DNA of 64,000 bases. It comes from Labilithrix sp. GTDB taxonomy: Bacteria; Myxococcota_A; Polyangia; Polyangiales; Polyangiaceae. Below the pieces are notes generated by a model. It was given only the letters and a program-made list of their open reading frames with translations. It made no database searches and had not been told where the DNA came from. This document shows positions 1 through 6,683 of the stretch, in pieces (the stretch's first letter is position 1; every line of letters begins with the position of its first letter). The position numbers and the translations under genes were made by a program. Location: the NCBI GenBank assembly GCA_019637225.1, contig JAHBWC010000002.1, positions 1 to 64,000 on the forward strand, read 5' to 3'.

Positions 1-1
1 G

Positions 2-235
2 GGTGGGGTCCACGTCGCGTACGCGATGCTCGTCCGTACGACGGGGAACGATCGCTTCTTCCGCGCATTCAAGGGAGACATCGCCTCGTTCGCCCTCGGG
101 GTCCACGCTCTGGTCGAGGCGCGCCTCCCGCTTCGCGCGGGGCTCTCGCTCGCGATCGCCGGCAGGCTGGCGTTCGACGTCTACGACGGCGGCACGGGCT
201 ACGCGCTCGGCCCGCAGGTCGGCCTGGTGTTCTGA
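2..235 (+). CDS. C-terminal fragment of a probable outer-membrane beta-barrel protein
   Basis: The gene starts outside the window; only about 77 C-terminal residues are visible, in the frame ending at the TGA at 233-235. They show alternating hydrophobic/polar stretches, a turn-like YDGGTG segment, and end in G-L-V-F. A terminal aromatic residue after alternating strands is the usual end of outer-membrane barrel proteins. No family can be assigned from this piece. It lies on the same strand as the sensor kinase that follows, about 135 bp away. Confidence 0.5.
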   Translation, partial: GGVHVAYAMLVRTTGNDRFFRAFKGDIASFALGVHALVEARLPLRAGLSLAIAGRLAFDVYDGGTGYALGPQVGLVF

Positions 236-370
236 CTCCGCGCGCGCTTGCCGTGCACGGCTGAGGCACACGTCGCGGACGAGCGCTGCCTCTCTCGTGA
301 AAGCGCCGTACGCGAAACGCGTCGCGCGAGCTTCCGCGCGGAGCCCGCGTCACTAGATTTCTCGTCGACG

Positions 371-3300
371 ATGACGAGCTGGAGACTGTTCGCGCCTCTC
401 ATGGGTCGTGCGCCTCGGCGCAACGAAGAGCTCCCGGATCGCTCCGCGGAAGACGAGGAGGCGCCTGCGCGCGCGCCCGAACGATGGCTCTCGAAGGTGC
501 CGCGCTTCGTCGCGAGCCTCCTCCCGGTCCCGCTCACCCTCGCCTTCCAACTCGCGTTCTGGGCCATGATTCGGCCGTTCGGCTTGTTCCTCTTCGTCCA
601 GGCCGTCTACATCAGCTCGTGGATCGGAGGGCTCTACGCCGGCCTCATCAGCACCGCCGTGAGCACGGTCATCGTCCACTACTACTTCGTGCCCACCGAA
701 CGGGCGTTCCTTCCGATCGAGCCCAGGCACGTCCTCGTCCTGACGATGTTCGCCGCCCTGGGCGTCGTCATCAGCCTCTTCCACGAGCGCTTCAAGCAGG
801 CGAACCGTGCGCTCGGCGAGTCGCTCGCGCAGGGCCGGCGCACCAACGATCTGCTCCGTCGCGCGAACGACGAGGTCAGCCGCCTCTACGTGAAGACGAA
901 AGAGGTCGACGAGCTCAAGACGCACCTCTTCGCCGGCGTCAGCCACGAGCTCCGCACGCCGCTCACGCTCGTCCTCGGCCCCGCCGAGCGGCTGATCGCA
1001 TCTGCGAGCACGGAAGAAGCCGTGCGTCGCGACGTCGAGGTGATCGCCCGGAACGCGCGAACCCTCGTTCACTACGTCAACGATCTGCTCGAGGTCACGA
1101 AGCTCGAAGCTCGAGCCGTCGAGCCGGACTACGCCGAGACGGACATAGCGCGCCTGGCCCGTTTCGTCGCTTCCCAGTTCGAGAAGACCGCTCACGCGAA
1201 CCGCGTCGCGTACGCGATCGAAGCCCCGAACGTGCTGCGCGGGGAGGTCGACGCCCCGCGGATCGAGCGAGTGCTCTCGAATCTCCTGTCGAACGCGTTC
1301 AAGCTCACCCCCGAGGGGGGGCACGTGCGCCTGACGGTGCGGGAGGACGCCGCCAAGAAGCAACTCGTCTTCGAGGTCGCGGACAGCGGGCCGGGGATCC
1401 CGCCGGACCGGCGAGAAGCGGCGTTCGAGGCCTATTTCCAGCGGCGGGCGACGCCGGAGGGCGCGGGTACGGGCCTCGGGCTCTCGATGGCGATCGCGCG
1501 CGCGCTCGTCACGCTTCACGGCGGGAGCATCCGGATCGCGGACGCCCCGGAGGGAGGAGCCCTGTTCGTCGTGGAGCTGCCTCGCAATGCTCCTTCGGGC
1601 ACGGCGGTGAGGGCGACGGGGACCGCGCGAGCGCCGGAGACGCTCCGGATCGAAGCGCCGTCGTCCATCGAACGGTCCGCTCCGCCGCGACCGCACGCTG
1701 CCGGGCTGTCGGGTCGGGAGGGTCGACCGACCGTCCTCGTCGTGGAGGACAACCCCGACATGAACGACGCCATCTGCGAGGCGCTGCGCGACGAGTACCG
1801 CGTCGCGACGGCGTTCGACGGCAAGGAGGGGCTCCGGCTGGCCATCGAGCTGGTACCGGACCTCGTCCTCACCGACGTGATGATGCCGCAGATGGGCGGC
1901 GAAGAGCTCGTGCACGCCCTCCGCGCTCACTCGGCGCTCAGCGCGACGCCGGCCATCGTGCTGACGGCCGTCGCCGACGACCAGGCGCGCGCGAGCCTCC
2001 TCCGTGAGGGCGCGCGGGACTACCTCACCAAGCCCTTCCGCGTGGAGGAGCTCCTGGCGCGCGTCGAGAGCGCCGTCGCGCAGACGCGCGCCGAGCGCGA
2101 GATCCGCACGCTCAGCGCTCAGCTCGAGGCGGTCAACCGGGCGAGCATGAGCGTCGCCGAGGCCGTCGCGCGGTTGCCCCGAGAGAGCGTCGAGGCGGTC
2201 CTCCACACCATCGCGGCGCAGGCGCAGACGTTGACGGGAGCCGAGTACGTCGCCGTCGGGCTCGGGACCGATCCGGAGAAGGCGTTCGACCCATGGGTCT
2301 TCGTCGGCGTCTCGGGAGAGCAGTCCGCGTCGATCGGTCGCTTTCCGAGACCCGTCGGGGTCCTCGGCGTCGTCGCCCGCGGGAATGAGGCCCTGCGCAT
2401 ACGCGACGTGCGCAGCCATCCTGCCTACCGCGGCTTCCCGGCGGACCACCCGGAGATGTCGAGCTTCCTCGGTGTTCCGCTCCGGTACCACGACCGCGTC
2501 GTGGGGCACGTCTATCTGGCGAACAAGCGCGGCGGAGACGAGTTCACCGAGGCCGATCAAACCGTGGTCGAGATGCTGGCGTCGCGTGCCGGTGTCGCGC
2601 TGGAGACGGCGCACCTCTACGAGGCCGAGGGGATCGGGCGAGCGTGGCTGGAGGCGGTGATCGAGCAGCTCCCGGACGCGGTCATCGTGCTCGACGCCAG
2701 CGGGCGCGTCGCCACGCTGAACCGCGCTGCCACGGCGCTCCGCGGCGAGGACGCCGGCCGGCGTGATCCGTTCGGCAACCCGCTCCCCTTCGAGCTGCAC
2801 CTGCCGAGCGGCGAGCTGATGGACCCCGAACGGATCCCGTATGTCCGCGCGTTCGCACGAGGCGAGACGGTCATCGGCATGGATCTCCGTATTCGGAAGG
2901 CGAGCGGTGAGCTCTTGCCGGTGTCGGCGAGCGCCGTCCCCATCCGCGGACCAGAGGGCGAGCTGACCGGCGCGGCCGCCCTCTTCCGCGACGTCTCCGT
3001 CCAGAAGGAGCTCGAGCGAACGCGGGAAGAGTGGAGCGCGGTGATCGCGCACGACCTTCGCCAACCGGTCGGCGTGATCGGCATGGCCGCGGAGCTGGCT
3101 CAGCAGGGTGACCTTGGGCCCGCCGCGAAGAAGCAGCTCGATCGCATTCGGAGAGCGAATCGACGCCTGAAGGAGATGATCGACGAGCTGCTCGACGTGA
3201 CTCGACTCGAGTCGCATCGACTGGCCATCGCGCCCGCGAAGATCGACGTCGCGGCGACGGCGCGCGAGGTCTGTGACCGCGTCGACGGCACCTGCGTCGG

Positions 3301-3706
3301 CCACTCCGTCTCGGTGCGCGAGTCAGGGGGCGCCCCTGTCGCGTGGGCGGACGCCGGCCGGGTCGAACAGGTCATCACGAACCTCGTCTCGAATGCCTGC
3401 AAGTACGGGCAAGCCGACAAGGAGATCCGCGTCGATGTGGACGGCCGCGCGGACGAGGTCGAGGTGTCCGTCACCAACCGGGGGCCGGGCATCGCCCCCG
3501 ACGAGCTGCCCCAGATGTTTCAGCGCTTCATGCGGAGCAAGGAGATCCGACGCTCCGGGATCGAGGGCATCGGCCTCGGGCTCTACATCTGCAAGGGCCT
3601 CGTCGAAGCCCACGGGGGCCGCATCTGGGTCGAGAGCACGCCGGGTGAGACGACGAGCTTTCACTTCACGCTGCCCGCACGCCCCGCCGCGAGCTCCTCG
3701 AGTTGA
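371..3706 (+). CDS. Hybrid sensor histidine kinase with two kinase cores (DUF4118-HisKA-HATPase-REC-GAF-PAS-HisKA-HATPase)
   Basis: A predicted inner-membrane two-component sensor of 1111 aa. In order: hydrophobic helices at about 53-140 resembling the KdpD-type DUF4118 sensor; a first HisKA with SHELRTPL (His at about 192) and a HATPase with an N-box near 300; a receiver domain at about 455-570 with phospho-acceptor Asp at about 502 (LTDVMM) and the KPF lysine; a GAF domain at about 607-750; a PAS domain from about 760; a second HisKA with AHDLRQPV (His at about 894); and a second HATPase with N-box near 1001. The frame is open from 248, but the ATG at 371 begins just before the first membrane region and is preferred. 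No response-regulator gene lies next to it, so output may pass through the internal receiver or an unlinked partner. Confidence 0.9.
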   Translation: MTSWRLFAPLMGRAPRRNEELPDRSAEDEEAPARAPERWLSKVPRFVASLLPVPLTLAFQLAFWAMIRPFGLFLFVQAVYISSWIGGLYAGLISTAVSTVIVHYYFVPTERAFLPIEPRHVLVLTMFAALGVVISLFHERFKQANRALGESLAQGRRTNDLLRRANDEVSRLYVKTKEVDELKTHLFAGVSHELRTPLTLVLGPAERLIASASTEEAVRRDVEVIARNARTLVHYVNDLLEVTKLEARAVEPDYAETDIARLARFVASQFEKTAHANRVAYAIEAPNVLRGEVDAPRIERVLSNLLSNAFKLTPEGGHVRLTVREDAAKKQLVFEVADSGPGIPPDRREAAFEAYFQRRATPEGAGTGLGLSMAIARALVTLHGGSIRIADAPEGGALFVVELPRNAPSGTAVRATGTARAPETLRIEAPSSIERSAPPRPHAAGLSGREGRPTVLVVEDNPDMNDAICEALRDEYRVATAFDGKEGLRLAIELVPDLVLTDVMMPQMGGEELVHALRAHSALSATPAIVLTAVADDQARASLLREGARDYLTKPFRVEELLARVESAVAQTRAEREIRTLSAQLEAVNRASMSVAEAVARLPRESVEAVLHTIAAQAQTLTGAEYVAVGLGTDPEKAFDPWVFVGVSGEQSASIGRFPRPVGVLGVVARGNEALRIRDVRSHPAYRGFPADHPEMSSFLGVPLRYHDRVVGHVYLANKRGGDEFTEADQTVVEMLASRAGVALETAHLYEAEGIGRAWLEAVIEQLPDAVIVLDASGRVATLNRAATALRGEDAGRRDPFGNPLPFELHLPSGELMDPERIPYVRAFARGETVIGMDLRIRKASGELLPVSASAVPIRGPEGELTGAAALFRDVSVQKELERTREEWSAVIAHDLRQPVGVIGMAAELAQQGDLGPAAKKQLDRIRRANRRLKEMIDELLDVTRLESHRLAIAPAKIDVAATAREVCDRVDGTCVGHSVSVRESGGAPVAWADAGRVEQVITNLVSNACKYGQADKEIRVDVDGRADEVEVSVTNRGPGIAPDELPQMFQRFMRSKEIRRSGIEGIGLGLYICKGLVEAHGGRIWVESTPGETTSFHFTLPARPAASSSS

Positions 3707-3801
3707 CGCGGCCATGCGTTGGCGACGGCGGCGCCGGCTCGCGCGACGGCGCGCGTCACTTCATCTCACGCCCCCGGTCGCGATCGGCCGAGCGCGCGGG
3801 G

Positions 3802-5217
3802 TCAGAGGACGATCTTCTTCCAGCTTCCGCCGCGGAACTTCAGCGTCATCACGATCGCCGCGCCGATCGAGTAGCAGACCGCGGCGGCCCACATCCCTGC
3901 GAGGCCGACGCCGGACTGGATACCGAGGAGCCACGCGAGCGGGACGAGCAGGAAGAAGACGAGGCAGAACTGCGCCGCGGCGACGAACTTGGTGTTGCCG
4001 GCGCCGAAGAGCGCCTCGCTCAGGATCATGGCGACCGCGATGATCGGCGTCACGATACCCATCATGCGCATCGGCGCCATCGCGGCCGCGCGTACGGCGT
4101 CCGAGTGCGAGATGAAGTGGACGATCTGCGGCGTGAAGATCACGCCCTCGAGCAGCCCGACCACGCCGAAGAGGACGAGCCCGAGCCTCACGCTCGCCCA
4201 GCCGAACCGGTCGGCGTCCTGCGGGCGCTTGGCGGCGAGCGACTGCGCCACGAGCGTCGCCGTCGCGGTACCGAAGGCGATGCAGGCGGTGAACGTGAGC
4301 TTGAGGATCGCGACGATGTCCGTCGTCGCCGCGCCGTTGACGGCCTCGCGCGTACCCGTCGGCGACGCCGCGGCCTCGGCGGCGTCGAGCTTGCCGGCGA
4401 CCTGCGCGAAGAGGCCGAAGCCGACCATCATGACGACGGTCGCCAGCGCGGCGGGGATCGACAGCTTCAGGATGTCCCAGGTGAGCGACTTCGAGAGGTT
4501 CGACCAGCGCAAGAACGAGAAGCGCGAGCGCTCGCGCGCCGCGTAGAACAGCATGATGCCGAGGCCGATCCACGTCGCGACGAAGGCCGCGAAGCCGGCG
4601 CCGGGGGCGCCCATGCGCGGCGCGCCGAGGTTGCCGAAGATGAACATCCAGCAGAAGAGGATGTTGAAGACGTTCATCACGACGGCCGAGACGAGGTGAA
4701 CCCACGTCTTGCCGATGCCGTCGAAGAACGCCTTCAGCGCCATGGTCCCGGCCATCGAGACGATGCCGAGGAGGCGCCACTTCGAATACGAGTACGCGAT
4801 GGCGTGGGCCTCGGGGACCTTGAGGATGACGCCGAGGAGATCGTGGATCGTCGCCGCGCCGAGGATCGCGAAGAGGATGCCCGCGACGAGGCAGAAGAAC
4901 GCCGAGTTCGCGAGCACCGCTCCGGCCGCGTCGTACTTGCGCTCGGCGTAGCGCCGCGCGGTCAGGGCCTGGGTGCCGACGCTGATCGCCGAGAGCGAGC
5001 CGCCGAACAGCCAGACGATGAGCAGCGACGGCAGGAGCGCGGCCTGCGCGTTCGTGTCCTCCGGATGAGGGAGCTTCGAGAAGAAGAAGACGTCGATCTC
5101 GTTGACGATGCTCTGCGAGAGCATCGCCACGACCGTGGGCGCCGCCAGCCGGAGGATCGTTCGGTACGGGGGCCCGGAGATGAGCTCGAGATCGACGTCT
5201 GCTGTCGCGGTCGCCAT
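3802..5217 (-). CDS. MATE-family multidrug/organic cation efflux protein
   Basis: A 471-aa polytopic inner-membrane protein with about 12 hydrophobic helices in two related halves, the architecture and length of the MATE (multi antimicrobial extrusion) family. The N-terminal half has the typical P-T-V-V-x-M-L-S-Q-S-I-V-N-x-I-D start, and both halves carry Gly/Pro-rich helices. Members export cationic compounds by Na+ or H+ antiport; the substrate cannot be read from sequence. It converges on the sensor kinase and is divergent from the CpoB-like gene. A near-perfect palindrome lies 10 bp before its ATG and is the best candidate for its operator. Start: ATG, with no convincing in-frame alternative. 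Confidence 0.9.
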   Translation of the reverse strand: MATATADVDLELISGPPYRTILRLAAPTVVAMLSQSIVNEIDVFFFSKLPHPEDTNAQAALLPSLLIVWLFGGSLSAISVGTQALTARRYAERKYDAAGAVLANSAFFCLVAGILFAILGAATIHDLLGVILKVPEAHAIAYSYSKWRLLGIVSMAGTMALKAFFDGIGKTWVHLVSAVVMNVFNILFCWMFIFGNLGAPRMGAPGAGFAAFVATWIGLGIMLFYAARERSRFSFLRWSNLSKSLTWDILKLSIPAALATVVMMVGFGLFAQVAGKLDAAEAAASPTGTREAVNGAATTDIVAILKLTFTACIAFGTATATLVAQSLAAKRPQDADRFGWASVRLGLVLFGVVGLLEGVIFTPQIVHFISHSDAVRAAAMAPMRMMGIVTPIIAVAMILSEALFGAGNTKFVAAAQFCLVFFLLVPLAWLLGIQSGVGLAGMWAAAVCYSIGAAIVMTLKFRGGSWKKIVL

Positions 5218-5226
5218 TCAGTGCGG

Positions 5227-5242
5227 TTCGGCGTTCGCCGAA
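5227..5242. promoter_or_regulatory. Inverted repeat (possible operator) upstream of the MATE gene
   Basis: Arms TTCGGCG and CGCCGAA are exact complements separated by TT. The element sits 10 bp upstream of the MATE start codon, where a repressor would block transcription or initiation. TetR- and MarR-type regulators of efflux pumps bind sites of this size, but no regulator gene is adjacent. A transcribed hairpin is the alternative reading. Confidence 0.4.
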
Positions 5243-5414
5243 TCCTCGAGAACCTCGGCGGACGCCGTCCAGCTCGCTGGGGGTCGTCTGCTCCGGTTCG
5301 TCCCGCCCGGAAGGGCGCAGGTCCTTCCGTAAGCGAGCGGAGGGCGAATGGCAAGGCCACGCCGCGTGAAACGCGTGTGAACGCGAACGATCGCGCGGTG
5401 TTCCGCGACGATGT

Positions 5415-5429
5415 GTAGCGCCGCGCTAC
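5415..5429. repeat. Short hairpin GTAGCG-ccg-CGCTAC in the MATE / CpoB-like divergent region
   Basis: A 6-bp perfect stem with a 3-nt loop, 58 bp before the CpoB-like start codon. The 270-bp divergent region 5218-5487 holds this and the MATE palindrome but no gene. It could be an operator for the lipoprotein gene; too short for a firm call. Confidence 0.25.
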
Positions 5430-5487
5430 GGCCCTGCTGGGGGAAGAATTGTGGATCTTTGGCGGCCCTTTGGCTTAAACCGACCCC

Positions 5488-6303
5488 ATGAGCCTTGGCG
5501 CGCGCTCCTCCCTCGTCGTCGTACTGCTGAGCCTCTCGAGCGCCGGTTGCTTCGTGATGCAGAAGGATCACGAGGCCGTCGCCGCGCGCGCCGAGCTGGC
5601 CGACAAGCAAGCGGCCGCCGCGCGCGCCGAGGTCACGACGCTCCGCGCCGACCTCGAGGCCACCCGGCAGCGGCTCGACAACGCGCTCCGCGCCAACGCC
5701 GACTCGTCGACCGAGACGATGTCGACGAAGCAGCGGCTGAACGATCTCGCCGGGCGCGTCGACGAGGCCAACCACGGCGTCGAGGAGCTCCGGCGCGACG
5801 TCGCCGCGTCGCGTACCGAGATCTACGCGCGGATCGACGACATCAAGCGCGCCCAGCAGGCGACGCCCGTCCCCGCGCCGCCGCCCGTGCCGGTGCCGCA
5901 GGACAAGGCGGCCCACTTCAAGCAGCTCGAGGAGGCGCACGCGAAGAAGGACTGGGGGACCGTCCGCGCGCTCGCGCCCGAGTACGTCAATCGCTACCCG
6001 ACCGACGACAAGGCGGACGAGGCGCTCTTCTATGCGGGCGACGCCGACCTCACCGACGGGCGCCCGAGCTCGGCGCTCGGCAACTTCAACCGGCTCCTGA
6101 AGCTCTTCCCGCGCTCGAACGTCCTCGACCGCACGCTCTACGGGATGGGCGAGGCCTACATGACGATGCACGACTGCGCGAACGCGAAGCTCGCCTACGA
6201 GGCTTGCGATCGCCGCTTCGCGAAGGAGAAGGTCGGCGCGGACTCGCGCGCGAAGCTCCAGGTCATCGCGAAGAACGCGCCGGGCACCTGCGCCCCGCAG
6301 TGA
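5488..6303 (+). CDS. CpoB/YbgF-like periplasmic lipoprotein with coiled coil and TPRs
   Basis: 271 aa. A lipoprotein signal peptide ends in the lipobox S-A-G-C (Cys21). Residues about 30-125 are Ala/Glu/Arg-rich heptads typical of a coiled coil, followed by a Pro-rich linker (about 126-140) and tetratricopeptide-like helices (about 145-265), where YPTDDKADEALFYAGDA is a typical TPR stretch. This is the layout of CpoB/YbgF, which in Gram-negative bacteria links the Tol-Pal system to peptidoglycan synthesis at division. No tol or pal gene is adjacent, so the role is inferred from architecture. The stop codon lies inside a 32-bp tandem duplication. Confidence 0.7.
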   Translation: MSLGARSSLVVVLLSLSSAGCFVMQKDHEAVAARAELADKQAAAARAEVTTLRADLEATRQRLDNALRANADSSTETMSTKQRLNDLAGRVDEANHGVEELRRDVAASRTEIYARIDDIKRAQQATPVPAPPPVPVPQDKAAHFKQLEEAHAKKDWGTVRALAPEYVNRYPTDDKADEALFYAGDADLTDGRPSSALGNFNRLLKLFPRSNVLDRTLYGMGEAYMTMHDCANAKLAYEACDRRFAKEKVGADSRAKLQVIAKNAPGTCAPQ

Positions 6304-6347
6304 TCCGGGCGCGGAGCACCTGCGCCCCGCAGTGATCCGGGCGCGGA
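6284..6347. repeat. Perfect 32-bp tandem duplication across the CpoB-like stop codon
   Basis: Two identical 32-bp units, 6284-6315 and 6316-6347, lie head to tail. The first holds the last six codons and the stop of the CpoB-like gene; the second repeats them just past the stop. Perfect identity suggests a recent slippage or duplication event. Confidence 0.9.
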
Positions 6348-6372
6348 CCGCGCGCTCGAGGATCGCGCGCGG
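6348..6372. terminator. GC-rich hairpin between convergent genes
   Basis: CCGCGCGC (6348-6355) pairs with GCGCGCGG (6365-6372) around a 9-nt loop. It lies just past the CpoB-like gene and 2 nt beyond the stop of the small minus-strand lipoprotein gene, where a bidirectional terminator is expected. There is no T-tract. Confidence 0.5.
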
Positions 6373-6374
6373 GC

Positions 6375-6605
6375 TCAGTTCGGGGCGGGGGCGCTGGGTG
6401 CAGAGGCGTCCGGGCAAGCCGCGAACTCGCAGTTCGGACCCGTGCGCGAGACGGCGGTGCCGTCGGGGCAGAGCTTCGCCTCCTGCGTGCAGGCCTTCGG
6501 CTCGTTGACGGCCGGCCCGTCGGGCGCGGGCGCCTTCGTCGGCTCGGGCGGCCCGCAGGCCACGAGGGTCGCCGCGAGGGCGGTGACGAGGACGCGGATC
6601 GGCAT
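6375..6605 (-). CDS. Small Cys-rich lipoprotein
   Basis: 76 aa starting at the ATG at 6605. A short hydrophobic signal ends in L-V-A-C (Cys17), followed by a Pro/Ala-rich linker and a C-terminal motif CPDG..V.RTGPNCEFAACP with four cysteines. This C-P-D-G...P-N-C-E-F-A-C-P pattern recurs in small secreted bacterial proteins and probably forms disulfides in the periplasm or on the outer membrane. Function unknown. It is read convergently with the CpoB-like gene and divergently from the tandem kinase. Confidence 0.65.
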   Translation of the reverse strand: MPIRVLVTALAATLVACGPPEPTKAPAPDGPAVNEPKACTQEAKLCPDGTAVSRTGPNCEFAACPDASAPSAPAPN

Positions 6606-6683
6606 CGGTCGACCGTAACCGTCCGCGCTCGCGGGGTGGTGCGAAAGTTGGCCCGGCGGGCCCCGACTTTCTATGCAAACGTC

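Noticed and set aside
353..3304. Long minus-strand open frame (983 codons) opposite the hybrid kinase
   Set aside because: Arg/Asp/Glu-rich translation with no motifs; it is the antisense shadow of a GC-rich coding region.
5449..5478. Promoter TTGTGG-N17/18-GCTTAA before the CpoB-like gene
   Set aside because: The -10 match is poor and no other signal supports it.
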